Shown here in pieces: positions 50,905 to 60,507 of a DNA stretch of 64,000 nt (its first letter is position 1; every line of letters starts with the position of its first letter). A model generated the notes under the pieces. It searched no databases. It was not told where the DNA came from and worked only from the letters and a program-made list of their open reading frames with translations. The stretch comes from Acidovorax sp. (GTDB lineage: Bacteria; Pseudomonadota; Gammaproteobacteria; Burkholderiales; Burkholderiaceae_C), in contig JAUXZO010000010.1 of the NCBI GenBank assembly GCA_030692685.1, positions 62,001-126,000 on the forward strand, written 5' to 3'. The position numbers and the translations under genes were made by a program.

Positions 50905-50916
50905 GGGGGTCGAACC
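50905..50916 (-). other. Inverted 12-base match to the tRNA-Lys T-arm
   Basis: GGGGGTCGAACC is the exact reverse complement of GGTTCGACCCCC in the tRNA. It adjoins the phage remnant and might be a scar of integration, though T-arms are conserved and the orientation is opposite to a normal attachment repeat. Confidence 0.3.
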
Positions 50917-50934
50917 AGCCAATTGTTAGAACTC

Positions 50935-50994
50935 GCCTTTAGGCCTTTAGGCCTTTAGGTTTTTAGGCCTTCAGGCCTTCAGGCCTTCAGTCTT
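50935..50994. repeat. Tandem repeat of AGGCCTTTA / AGGCCTTC units
   Basis: About seven units of 8-9 bases (AGGCCTTT, then AGGCCTTC) run in tandem. AGGCCT is itself palindromic. They lie in the non-coding stretch between the phage remnant and the GNAT gene. Confidence 0.8.
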
Positions 50995-51055
50995 CCGCTC
51001 AGGTCTACCCAATGCATACCACTTCGGTCGGTCGTGGTTCTTCAACCGCCACTCC

Positions 51056-51628
51056 TCACAAGCGCCTGCAAAAAAACGTCGTCCCACACAACGCCCCATC
51101 CGGCATCAGCGCGTAGTCCGGCACCTCGCCCACGCGCTGCCAGCCTGCGCGTGCGTACAGGCGCTCGGCATCTCCGCCAGTCACGGTGTCCAGCACCAGC
51201 ACGCTCTTCCCTTCAGCGCGCGCTGCGTCGTCCACGGCGGCCATCAATTGTTGGGCGATGCCTTGGCGGCGGGCGTTGCGGTGGACCAGCATCTTGGCCA
51301 CGTCGGCTCGGTGGGGCTGGTTGTCGGGCATGGCGGTGATCAGTTGCACGGTGCCTGCGATCTGGCCCTTTGCGTCTTCGGCGACCAGCAGCACGCGCTC
51401 GTTGCGGGCCACACCCTCTGCAACGCCGCGCCAGAATGCCAGCGCTTTATCACGCGGCAGCGGCCACATGAAACTGACGGAGGCGCCGCCTTGCACGCAG
51501 TCGATCAACACATCCGCCAAGGCATCTACGCTGGCGGCGGCTTCGTTGGGGTCGAGACGGCGGACGATGACTGTGGGGTTGGTCTCCTGGGTGTGAAGGG
51601 GTGAGGAAGAGGGCAGCGCTGAGGTCAT
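51056..51628 (-). CDS. GNAT acetyltransferase resembling tabtoxin-resistance Ttr
   Basis: A 190-residue acetyltransferase. The pattern resembles Pseudomonas Ttr, which acetylates tabtoxinine-beta-lactam: VQGGASVSFMWPL near residue 50, VAKMLVHRNARRQGIAQQLM (the acetyl-CoA loop), LVLDTVTGGDAERLYARAGWQRVGEVPDYALMPDGAL and a terminal TTFFCRRL. ATG 51628 is supported by GGAGA 7 bases upstream and by the ATGA overlap with the XRE-cupin gene. A toxin- or antibiotic-detoxifying role is plausible; the substrate is not known. Given the neighbouring arsenic genes an ArsN-like role is an alternative, but I favour the Ttr-like reading. Confidence 0.82.
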   Translation of the reverse strand: MTSALPSSSPLHTQETNPTVIVRRLDPNEAAASVDALADVLIDCVQGGASVSFMWPLPRDKALAFWRGVAEGVARNERVLLVAEDAKGQIAGTVQLITAMPDNQPHRADVAKMLVHRNARRQGIAQQLMAAVDDAARAEGKSVLVLDTVTGGDAERLYARAGWQRVGEVPDYALMPDGALCGTTFFCRRL

Positions 51629-52272
51629 GGGGCTCTCCGTGTTTTGTTGGGTCTTGTCTGAGAGGTTGGTGTGGCGTGCGAAGCAGTGCGCGCTGCAAAA
51701 CCCTGTGGCGCGAGCGTGGCCAGTGCGACGAGGTAGCGGGCAGTCGTGCGCGTGGGGTTGTGGAACACGATGGGCTGGTTCAGCTGCATGGCCAGGCAGT
51801 CGCCCGCGTCCAGGTGCCAAGGCGTGTCGCCCACGGTGATTTCCATGGTGCCTTCGATCATCCAGACCTGCTGGTGGATGTGGGCGTCCTGCACGGCCGA
51901 TTCCAGCGCCACGCGCTGGCCGGGTGGGAACACCACGTCCACCAGCTGCAATGCAGAGCGGGACGGGGGCGACAGTTGCCTGCGCACGTAGCCCGATGCA
52001 GGGTCTTGCCACACAGGCTGATCGGCCACACGGATCAACGGGGAGGGCGGTTGCGCGGCTGCGCGGGTGTCGTCAAAGAGCGAGGCCAGTGCTACATCCA
52101 GGCCGGTGGCCAGCTTGTCGAGCACCACGGCTGTTGGGCTGCTCTGGCCGCGCTCAATGAGTGAAATGTTGGAGCGGCTGACGCCGCTGCGTTCAGCCAG
52201 GGTGTCGAGCGAGTAACCCCGGGCGTCGCGCAGATCGCGCAGCCGGGTGGCGATGCGGGTGTTGATGTCCAT
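51625..52272 (-). CDS. XRE-family transcriptional regulator with cupin domain
   Basis: A 215-residue regulator: helix-turn-helix at about 10-60 (LRDLRDARGYSLDTLAERSGVSRSNISLIERGQSSPT) and a C-terminal cupin (about 110-180: VFPPGQRVALESAVQDAHIHQQVWMIEGTMEITVGDTPWHLDAGDCLAM). The cupin probably binds a small ligand or metal. Translationally coupled to the GNAT gene by a 4-base overlap. A perfect 16-bp inverted repeat ends 3 bases before its start codon, strongly suggesting autoregulation. The last 25 residues are a polar Thr/Arg-rich tail. Confidence 0.9.
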   Translation of the reverse strand: MDINTRIATRLRDLRDARGYSLDTLAERSGVSRSNISLIERGQSSPTAVVLDKLATGLDVALASLFDDTRAAAQPPSPLIRVADQPVWQDPASGYVRRQLSPPSRSALQLVDVVFPPGQRVALESAVQDAHIHQQVWMIEGTMEITVGDTPWHLDAGDCLAMQLNQPIVFHNPTRTTARYLVALATLAPQGFAARTASHATPTSQTRPNKTRRAP

Positions 52273-52274
52273 GT

Positions 52275-52310
52275 TTCCAGTTTAATGGATATGTATCCAT
52301 TAAACTGGAA
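52275..52310. promoter_or_regulatory. Perfect 16-bp inverted repeat, likely XRE operator
   Basis: TTCCAGTTTAATGGAT and ATCCATTAAACTGGAA are exact reverse complements separated by ATGT. The site covers the ribosome binding region of the XRE-cupin gene, which starts at 52272. It is AT-rich in a GC-rich region, as expected of an operator-promoter. Confidence 0.85.
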
Positions 52311-52341
52311 TAAGGCGGTTTTCCGTCCAAGCGTTGCAGAT

Positions 52342-53352
<1,011 letters not shown>

Positions 53353-53359
53353 GGTGAAT

Positions 53360-53386
53360 CCTTGTTGTTGTGTTGTTGTTGTTGCT
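53360..53386 (-). repeat. CAA-repeat leader upstream of acr3
   Basis: On the plus strand TTGTTGTTGTGTTGTTGTTG precedes the acr3 start, so the mRNA leader has runs of CAA. Such runs are unstructured and can favour translation. Slippage here would not alter coding sequence. Confidence 0.7.
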
Positions 53387-53471
53387 TGAGCGCGAATCAG
53401 GAAGGCAAGAAGGCCCGGCAGCATTGATGCAGCCAGGCCCGGGTTTCATGCAGCGTGCTGGGTGCTCGGGC

Positions 53472-53972
53472 TCAGCCCTGTTCGGTGCCAATGCGGTGCA
53501 GCTCGCTCTGCAGCGACAGCTTGTCGAGCTTGTCGAACGGCAAGGCCAGGAAGATGGTGATGCGGCGGTTGAGCGTCAAAAATGCATCGCTGAAGGCGCG
53601 CTGCTTTTCCTCTTCGGTGCCCTGCGCGGCTGCGGGGTCGGGCACACCCCAGTGGGCGGACATGGGCTGGCCGGGCCACACTGGGCAGACCTCGCCTGCA
53701 GCGTTGTCGCACACGGTGAGCACGAAGTCCATGGCGGGTGCGTCGGGCGTGGCGAACTCCTCCCAGGTTTTGCTGCGCAGGCTGTCGGTGCGAAAGCGGT
53801 TTCGCTGCAGCAGCTCTACCGCATAGGGATTCACGCGGCCCGCAGGTTGGCTGCCCGCGCTGTAGGCGCGATAGCGCCCGGCGCCCAGTTGGTTCAGGAT
53901 GGCCTCGGCCATGATGCTGCGCGCCGAATTGGCGGTGCAGATGAAGAGGACGTTGAAGACGCGATAAGACAT
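53472..53972 (-). CDS. arsC: Arsenate reductase, thioredoxin-coupled type
   Basis: A 166-residue low-molecular-weight phosphatase-like arsenate reductase. The catalytic loop FICTANSARS holds Cys12 and Arg18 (CX5R). Resolving cysteines are Cys88 (VLTVCDN) and Cys96 (GEVCPVWP), the same triple-cysteine relay as in pI258 ArsC, which is recycled by thioredoxin. It reduces arsenate to arsenite for export by Acr3. It lies 100 bases after arsR and has no strong ribosome site. Confidence 0.94.
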   Translation of the reverse strand: MSYRVFNVLFICTANSARSIMAEAILNQLGAGRYRAYSAGSQPAGRVNPYAVELLQRNRFRTDSLRSKTWEEFATPDAPAMDFVLTVCDNAAGEVCPVWPGQPMSAHWGVPDPAAAQGTEEEKQRAFSDAFLTLNRRITIFLALPFDKLDKLSLQSELHRIGTEQG

Positions 53973-54021
53973 GGGAGGTCTTTCTTTCTTGCAGTGGGTT
54001 GTCGGTGGTGGGTAAATCGGC

Positions 54022-54066
54022 AGGTCGAAAGGTCGAAAGGTCGGAAGGTGAGCTGGTCAGCTGGTC
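54022..54066. repeat. Short tandem repeats between arsR and arsC
   Basis: AGGTCGAA occurs about three times (54022-54047, the last imperfect), followed by two copies of AGCTGGTC (54051-54066). They are intercistronic within the arsenic operon. Confidence 0.7.
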
Positions 54067-54072
54067 CGAGGA

Positions 54073-54405
54073 TCAGCAGGTCCTGCATTGCATGGAGGTG
54101 GCGGTGTCGTCCAGGCAGGGCTCGCCCTGGCAGCAGTTGGCGGTCAGAAAACCCAGCAGCTTGTTCATCGCATCGATGTGCGTGCGGTAGATCAGGTTAC
54201 GGCCATCGCGCTCTTGCGTGATCAGCCCGGCGTGGGTCAGCTCTTTGAGGTGAAACGACAGCGAGGTGGGCGATATGCCCAGCGCCTCGGCCATCTGGCT
54301 GGGTGTGGCGCCCTGCGGACCTGCCACCACCAGCAGGCGGAACGCGCGCAGGCGCGACTCCTGGGCCAGTGCGGCCAGGGCTTGTACGGCTTCGGTGTCG
54401 GTCAT
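54073..54405 (-). CDS. arsR: Arsenic-responsive ArsR/SmtB repressor
   Basis: A 110-residue winged-helix repressor. The helix-turn-helix reads TPSQMAEALGISPTSLSFHLKELTHAGLI. It lacks the classical ELCVCDL arsenic site in the alpha3 helix; instead cysteines cluster at the C-terminus (Cys91, Cys92, Cys97, Cys107, Cys110 in NCCQGEPC and MQCRTC). This matches the Acidithiobacillus-type ArsR, which binds As(III) at C-terminal Cys pairs. AAGGAGA upstream fixes ATG 54405, and the start overlaps the arsJ stop (ATGA). Confidence 0.94.
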   Translation of the reverse strand: MTDTEAVQALAALAQESRLRAFRLLVVAGPQGATPSQMAEALGISPTSLSFHLKELTHAGLITQERDGRNLIYRTHIDAMNKLLGFLTANCCQGEPCLDDTATSMQCRTC

Positions 54406-55697
54406 GCGGGGTCTCCTTGGATGGGGGGCCGGGTGGCTGCAGGGCGCGCCAGCGTGGTGGGCAGTGCCAGCGTTACCAGCCAGCAGATGATCAGCATCAA
54501 GGCCGACCCAATCAGCGCATACAGCAGCCCACCCCATTGATAGAGCAGGCCCGACAGCAGCGTGCCCATGAATCGGCCAGCCGCGTTCGCTGCGTAGTAA
54601 AAGCCCACGTCTTCTGCCGCCTTCTCGCTGCCCGCATAGGCCAGGATGAGGTACGAGTGCACTGACGAGTTGACGGCAAAGGCCACGCCGAACACCCCGA
54701 GCCCCGCCACCACCACCCACTGCAGATGGGGCACCTGCAGGTACACCACCACGGCCAGCATCACTGGCACCACGGCCAATGCTGCAGACCACCAGCGCGC
54801 GGCGGGCACTTCGGCGCTCAGTCCATCAGGGCTGCGGTTAACGATGTTGGGCGCCAGCGCCTGCACCAGGCCGTAGCCAATGGTCCAGGCCGCCAGAAAG
54901 CCGCCCACCATCGTGAACGTCCAGCCCGACGCATACAAGAACACCGGCACGCCCACCACAAACCACACGTCCCGCGCGCCAAACAGCACCACGCGCGCGG
55001 CGGCCAGCAGGTTGATGGCGGGGCTTTTGGCAAACAGCTCCTTGGCCGATTTGGAGGCCTTGGCCTTGCCCATGAGGGGCGGCACAAAGGCCACCACGCC
55101 CACCAGCACCAGGGCCAGCAGCCCGGCCATGGCCCACAGTGCGCCGCGAAACCCCAGCAGGTCGAGCAGCAAGCCGCCCAGAAAGAAGCCCACGCCCTTC
55201 ATGGCGTTCTTGCTGCCGGTAAACCAGGCCACCCATTTGAAGAGCTGGCCTGAACCCTGGTCCTTGGCCTGGTCGGCCGTGATCTTGATGGCCGACTTGC
55301 TTGCGGTTTTGGTGAGGTCTTTGGCCACGCCGCAGATGCCTTGCGCCACCACCACCCATGCCACCGACATTGCAGCGGTCCATTCGGGGTTGAGCAGTGA
55401 CAGCAGCGCAAAACCAATGATCTGCGTGGTCAGCCCTACGGCCAGCATGCGCGCGATGCCGTAGCGTGTGGCCAGCCAGCCGCCGATCAGGTTGGCGGCA
55501 ATGCCCGCTGCCTCGTAAAGCAAAAACAGAAACGCCAGCGTGAACGACGAATAGCCCAACCGGTAAAAGTGCAGCAGCACCAGCATGCGCAAGGCGCCAT
55601 CGGTCAGCGTAAAGCCCCAGTACGCGGCGGTGACGATGGCGTAGTTGCGGGCGGCAGCGTTGCCGCCCGGGGAGGGTGTATGGGACGTGTGGGTCAT
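54402..55697 (-). CDS. arsJ: Organoarsenical efflux transporter ArsJ
   Basis: A 431-residue major facilitator with about 12 helices, matching ArsJ ([28 protein letters not shown] near the start, [17 protein letters not shown] in a central loop). It exports 1-arseno-3-phosphoglycerate, which then decays to release arsenate outside. The gene start overlaps the end of the GAPDH gene (ATGA), and the stop overlaps arsR, so the three are coupled. Confidence 0.94.
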   Translation of the reverse strand: MTHTSHTPSPGGNAAARNYAIVTAAYWGFTLTDGALRMLVLLHFYRLGYSSFTLAFLFLLYEAAGIAANLIGGWLATRYGIARMLAVGLTTQIIGFALLSLLNPEWTAAMSVAWVVVAQGICGVAKDLTKTASKSAIKITADQAKDQGSGQLFKWVAWFTGSKNAMKGVGFFLGGLLLDLLGFRGALWAMAGLLALVLVGVVAFVPPLMGKAKASKSAKELFAKSPAINLLAAARVVLFGARDVWFVVGVPVFLYASGWTFTMVGGFLAAWTIGYGLVQALAPNIVNRSPDGLSAEVPAARWWSAALAVVPVMLAVVVYLQVPHLQWVVVAGLGVFGVAFAVNSSVHSYLILAYAGSEKAAEDVGFYYAANAAGRFMGTLLSGLLYQWGGLLYALIGSALMLIICWLVTLALPTTLARPAATRPPIQGDPA

Positions 55698-56740
55698 ACG
55701 TCCACGCTTTGCATGTGGCAGGCCAGGTCCACCATGCGGCAGGCGTAGCCCATTTCGTTGTCGTACCAGGCGTACACCTTGAGCAGCGTGCCGTCGGTGA
55801 CCAGGGTGGACAGCGCATCGACGATGGAGCTGCGCGTGTCCCCCGCGTAGTCGGCACTGACCAGAGGGCGCTCTTCGTAGCCCAGGATGCCTTTGAGCGG
55901 GCCATGTGCCGCAGCAGCGGCGAACAGCGCGTTTACCTCGTCCGCCGTGGTGGGTTTTTGCAGCTCAAACACACAGTCGGTCAGCGACGCGTTGAGCACC
56001 GGCGCGCGCACCGCGTGGCCGTTGAGCTTGCCCTTGAGTTCGGGGTAGATCAGCGCAATGGCCGTAGCGCTGCCCGTGGTGGTGGGCGCCAGGCTCATCA
56101 TGGCGCTGCGGGCGCGGCGCAGGTCTTTGTGCGGCGCGTCCACCACCAGGTTGGTGTTGGTGGGGTTGTGGATGGTGGTGATCTGCCCGTGGCGGATGCC
56201 CAGGTTTTCGTGGATCACCTTCACGACCGGTGCCAGGCAGTTGGTGGTGCACGACGCAGCGGTGACGATGCGGTCACGGGCGGGGTCATAGCGCTCGTGG
56301 TTCACGCCCACCACGATGTTGAGCACATCGCCGGTCTTGACCGGCGCCGCCACGATCACGCGCTTGGCACCGCGGTCCAGGTGGCCTTGCAGGGTCTCGG
56401 GGGTCAGGAACTTGCCCGTGCACTCCAGCACCACCTCCACGCCCAGGTCGCCCCACGGGATGTCGGCTGCAGTGGCGTGGCTGCTGAAGGACAGGCGCTG
56501 GTCGTTGATGCGGATCGTGTCGTCGCCCTCAGCGGCAATGTGGGCGCGCCAGGAGCCCTGCACCGTGTCAAACGCCAGCAGGTGGGCCGTGGCTGCGGCG
56601 CCGCCCTTGATTTCATTGAGGTGCACCACTTCCAGCCGGTTGGCGCCACGCGGGTCGTCGTGGGGCCGGTGGGCTGCGCCCAAGGCGGCACGCAGTGCCA
56701 GACGGCCGATGCGGCCCATGCCGTTGATACCTACTTTCAT
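55694..56740 (-). CDS. gapdh: ArsJ-associated glyceraldehyde-3-phosphate dehydrogenase
   Basis: A 348-residue GAPDH. The NAD-binding start [18 protein letters not shown] and the catalytic Cys164 in [10 protein letters not shown] are present. In ArsJ operons this enzyme uses arsenate in place of phosphate to make 1-arseno-3-phosphoglycerate, the ArsJ substrate. ATG 56740 has AGGAG 7 bases upstream. It is the first gene of the arsenic operon, with a palindromic operator candidate 50 bases upstream. A glycolytic role cannot be excluded but the location argues against it. Confidence 0.93.
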   Translation of the reverse strand: MKVGINGMGRIGRLALRAALGAAHRPHDDPRGANRLEVVHLNEIKGGAAATAHLLAFDTVQGSWRAHIAAEGDDTIRINDQRLSFSSHATAADIPWGDLGVEVVLECTGKFLTPETLQGHLDRGAKRVIVAAPVKTGDVLNIVVGVNHERYDPARDRIVTAASCTTNCLAPVVKVIHENLGIRHGQITTIHNPTNTNLVVDAPHKDLRRARSAMMSLAPTTTGSATAIALIYPELKGKLNGHAVRAPVLNASLTDCVFELQKPTTADEVNALFAAAAAHGPLKGILGYEERPLVSADYAGDTRSSIVDALSTLVTDGTLLKVYAWYDNEMGYACRMVDLACHMQSVDV

Positions 56741-56787
56741 GGGGGACTCCTGACCATCTCCCGCACCGAGCGGGTAGACAGTTTTAT

Positions 56788-56808
56788 ATTTCAATAATTG
56801 TTGAATTA
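56788..56808. promoter_or_regulatory. Candidate ArsR operator
   Basis: ATTTCAATAATTGTTGAATT is a near-palindrome (TTCAA-N6-TTGAA at 56790-56805) in an AT-rich patch directly upstream of the GAPDH-arsJ-arsR-arsC-acr3 operon. ATATAAA just beside it could be a -10 box on the minus strand. Confidence 0.6.
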
Positions 56809-56872
56809 TCGTTGCCATGTGTGTCCGTTTGATGACGCCGGCCTGGCAAGTGGGTACGCCCAGCTACCCCGT

Positions 56873-57850
56873 TCAGTCGGCTTTTGCGGGCCCTGCAAAC
56901 AGCCTGCGTGGCACCCACCACAGGTACGCCGCCATGCCCAACAGCTCTACCAGCGACTGAACCACGATGACCACCGCCGTTTCCTCCCACCCCGCGGGCA
57001 GGGCCAGCGCAAGGGGCAGCACCACAAACGAATTGCGGGTGCCCAGGCTAAAAGCCAGGGTGCGGCCTTGGGTGGCGGGCAGCGCCAGCCAGCGTGCCAG
57101 CGCCTTGGCCACCAGCGCTGCCGCCACCAGAAACACCCCAAACACCGGCACCACCAGCGGCAGCACGTGCAGCCCCTGCCACACCGTGCCCACCTGCGCA
57201 GTGGCAATCAGGCCCACCACCACGGCCAGCAGCGGCACGGGGCCCCAGGCCAAGGTGTTGCGGATGCGGTCAGCGCTGGGGTGGTGGCTCAGCATGCGCT
57301 GGGCCACGGCGGCGCCCGCCAGCGGCAGCAGCACCACCAGCACGGCGGGCACCAGCGCGGCCAGGGTCCAGGTGCTCAGCGTTTGGGTGTCGCCCATCAG
57401 CGCCAGGTACACCGGCAACAGCAGTAGCTGAAGCACCAGGTTGAGCGGCGTCACGGCCATGGCCCGGGGCACATCGCCGCCGCCCAGCTGGCTGAAGGTG
57501 ATGAACCAGTCGGTGCATGGCACCAACAGCACCAGCAACACGCCCAGGCGCACCGCAGGCGCTGCGCCCAGCAGGCCCAGCCATCCCGCCAGCGCCCAGG
57601 CCAGCAGCGGCAACACCACAAAGTTGCCGATGACCACCGCCGCTGCAAAGCGCCGGTCGCGCAGTGCCTGGCCCCACTGCAGCAAGGGCACCTGCATGAA
57701 CGTGGCAAACAGCAGCACCACCAACGTTGGCCACAGCAAAGCCTCCAGCGCAGGGCCTGCGGCGGGCCACAGGCTGCCACCACCCAGCCCCAGCGTAATG
57801 GCCAGCAGGTACACCCAGACCTGGTGGCGCTCCAGAGCGAGGCGGGTCAT
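56873..57850 (-). CDS. Arsenic resistance protein, Acr3/BASS-type transporter
   Basis: A 325-residue integral membrane protein with about ten helices. It resembles bile acid:sodium symporter-like arsenic proteins and keeps the Acr3 cysteine (Cys112 in LLVPCTDWFITFSQLGGGDVPRAM). It is clearly a different branch from the Acr3 downstream (PCTDW rather than PCTAMVF). ATG 57850 begins the usual short cytosolic N-terminus; the longer ORF upstream has no family character. The substrate may be arsenite or another anion. It is separated from the GAPDH gene by 130 bases containing the ArsR-operator candidate, so it may be transcribed separately. Confidence 0.85.
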   Translation of the reverse strand: MTRLALERHQVWVYLLAITLGLGGGSLWPAAGPALEALLWPTLVVLLFATFMQVPLLQWGQALRDRRFAAAVVIGNFVVLPLLAWALAGWLGLLGAAPAVRLGVLLVLLVPCTDWFITFSQLGGGDVPRAMAVTPLNLVLQLLLLPVYLALMGDTQTLSTWTLAALVPAVLVVLLPLAGAAVAQRMLSHHPSADRIRNTLAWGPVPLLAVVVGLIATAQVGTVWQGLHVLPLVVPVFGVFLVAAALVAKALARWLALPATQGRTLAFSLGTRNSFVVLPLALALPAGWEETAVVIVVQSLVELLGMAAYLWWVPRRLFAGPAKAD

Positions 57851-57944
57851 CCGGGGGAGACCGAGTTGGTCGGGTTGACCGGGTTTGCCGGTGGGGCAAG
57901 GGGCAGGGCGGTCATGGCTGGGTGAATGGATAAAGGGCGTATTT

Positions 57945-58010
57945 GCAAAATTGATAGCTGCTAGCGCTTTATGGATAAGCGCTAGAGGCCATTTTGACTC
58001 ATATTCTGGC
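57945..58010. repeat. AGCGCTTATCC palindromic repeat (reverse orientation)
   Basis: GCAAAATTGATAGCTGCTAG then CGCTTTATGGATAAGCGCTA then GAGGCCATTTTGACTCATAT. It is the most complete copy: the arms AGCGCTTTAT and ATAAGCGCT pair and both flanks match those at 4103 and 20263 in reverse. Confidence 0.8.
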
Positions 58011-58113
58011 CTTTGAGGATCCGCGTGAAACAGTGCACCCTGCGCCAAGCCGCGATACTTGCCTCACGCGGTTTTATAGACTGAACGACCCACCGAACGA
58101 CGGAGACCCTTTC

Positions 58114-59202
58114 ATGAGCTTGCCCCTTCATCCCCTGGATACCGAACTGCTGGCCCGCGCCTTGCCAATGCTGGACGAAGAATGGCTGACCCGGGACGCT
58201 GATCTGGCCCCCGTGCTGCCCACCGTGCTGGCCCGCAATGTGGGGCAGGACTGGCACAAGGCTGGCACCTTTCGCCACCACCTGGTGGGTGTGGCCCGGT
58301 CGCTCACCCTGTGGCAGCAGCCGCGCGATGTGCGCCTGCTGGGCCTGTTGCACAGCGTGTATGGCAATGCGTTTGTCGACCTGGTGAAGTTTGACCCCGC
58401 CAAAGAGCGCGCTCGCGTGCGCGAGCTGGTGGGCGAATCGGCCGAGCACCTCGTGTTTCTGTTCTGCACGCAGTCGCGTACGCAGTTTGTGCAAAAGGTA
58501 CTGGACCACGCGCTGGAGGCCGATGGCAGCATGGTGCTGGACAAGGATGGCCAGCAGCACACGCTCACGCCGTACGAAGTGGCGGCGTTCATCATCGTCA
58601 GCATGGCCGACACCATTGAGCAGTGGTTCAGCTGGCAGGACGATATTTTTTCGCGCTTTCCGCACGTGCAACCCCGCTCGCAGTCGGCGCATTGGGCCGC
58701 ATCGCTCTGGCCCGGCCCCATGCGGCCCACCGGGCGCATGCTGCACCAGATCAGCGCCTTGGGCAAAGCCCTGCAGCACCCGGGTTTGAGGGACCAACTG
58801 CCGCTGCCGCCCGTGTTTGCCGACTGCAGCCAGCACCTGTCTGCCGCCAACGAGGCAGCGGCCACCTCGCTGTACTGGTCCGTCATCCAGCAAGACCAGC
58901 CGCTGGTGGACATGGACGTGGCCACGGGCGTGCTGGAGAGCGCCATCCGCCACAACCCCTGGGTGGCCGAGCCCCAGATGGTGTTGGCCCAGCTGTACCT
59001 GTCGGCAGGGCGCAGAGACGACGCCAAGGCTGCGGCATCCAGCGCGTTGCAGCTCTTCAGCGCCTGGGGCAATGCCTGGGACAAACGCGTGCAGTGGGAC
59101 GCCTGGATTGCGTGGACGCGCATCCTGCTGCAGGGCGCCATGGTCGAAGAAACCTGGCCCGAGCGGCTGGACAAGCTGAACAACGTCGCACTGCGACCCT
59201 GA
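58114..59202 (+). CDS. HD-like (DUF6817-type) protein with TPR-like C-terminus
   Basis: A 362-residue cytosolic protein. The N-terminal 200 residues are helical with histidines in HHLVGVARSLTLWQQP and LLGLLHSVYGNAF, recalling the HD-like DUF6817 family, of unknown activity. The C-terminal part (about 270-340: ESAIRHNPWVAEPQMVLAQLYLSAGRRDDAKAAASSALQLF) looks like a TPR. GGAG 8 bases upstream fixes ATG 58114. I cannot assign a substrate. The DUF6817 label is from memory and not verified. Confidence 0.65.
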   Translation: MSLPLHPLDTELLARALPMLDEEWLTRDADLAPVLPTVLARNVGQDWHKAGTFRHHLVGVARSLTLWQQPRDVRLLGLLHSVYGNAFVDLVKFDPAKERARVRELVGESAEHLVFLFCTQSRTQFVQKVLDHALEADGSMVLDKDGQQHTLTPYEVAAFIIVSMADTIEQWFSWQDDIFSRFPHVQPRSQSAHWAASLWPGPMRPTGRMLHQISALGKALQHPGLRDQLPLPPVFADCSQHLSAANEAAATSLYWSVIQQDQPLVDMDVATGVLESAIRHNPWVAEPQMVLAQLYLSAGRRDDAKAAASSALQLFSAWGNAWDKRVQWDAWIAWTRILLQGAMVEETWPERLDKLNNVALRP

Positions 59203-59336
59203 CCGGCCCTGGCCAGGCTTGCGCCGCGCGAGTGGCTTCATACGTTAAGTCGTCTAAGAAAATGACAACTTATTCGTTTGAGTTTTATCAGGAAAACCCT
59301 AGGATGCGAGCCATCTCCCAACGAAAGGTTTTCCCT

Positions 59337-60137
<801 letters not shown>

Positions 60138-60198
60138 TCGGCGCAGCCTGCGTAAGCGGAGCGAATCGGCACGGTCGGCGGAGCGTCCATTACCCCAT

Positions 60199-60270
60199 CC
60201 GTTCGGGCTGAGTTTGTCGAAACCAAGGCGCTCCCTGCGAACAGCCCTTGGACGGGCTCAGGCTGAACGG
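60199..60270. repeat. Inverted-repeat element, CCGTTCGGGCTGAG family (copy 3)
   Basis: Left arm CCGTTCGGGCTGAGTTTGTC and right arm GACGGGCTCAGGCTGAACGG are near reverse complements. Same family as copies at 3007 and 15668. Confidence 0.75.
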
Positions 60271-60290
60271 TCGATCAAAGACCGTAGATA

Positions 60291-60350
60291 TTGCAGTCAA
60301 ATTGGCACCTGGCGCTTATCCAGCAAGCGCTAGGTGCTAGCGTATTGATA
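60291..60350. repeat. AGCGCTTATCC palindromic repeat (extragenic)
   Basis: TCAAATTGGCACCTGGCGCT then TATCCAGCAAGCGCTAGGTG then CTAGCGTATTGATA. The TGGCGCTT and AAGCGCTA arms pair around ATCCAGC. Confidence 0.7.
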
Positions 60351-60507
60351 TCTGCTGCACACGCGCCTGCCAATGCGCTGTGGGTGCACCGGGCCAAGCG
60401 TGTGCAGAATTAACCCACGCGAATGGTTGGAGTTTCTGCAAACTGCGCTTGCACCCACAATGGGGGTGAACGTCCAGTAACAAATCCCCGCCTGCGACAC
60501 CCCGCCC

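Larger units (their letters stand above)
60138..60507. other. Repeat-bearing intergenic region
   Basis: A 370-base gap. It holds the CCGTTCGGGCTGAG inverted repeat at 60199-60270 and the AGCGCTTATCC palindrome at 60291-60350. The last 150 bases before the GGDEF/EAL gene should contain its promoter, but I see no clear boxes. Confidence 0.5.

Noticed and set aside
50654..50929. Plus-strand small ORFs in the spacer after tRNA-Lys
   Set aside because: The opposite strand shows a phage protein pattern, while the plus-strand translations look random.
50935..50994. CRISPR array
   Set aside because: Units are 8-9 bases in direct tandem without spacers, and no cas genes are near.
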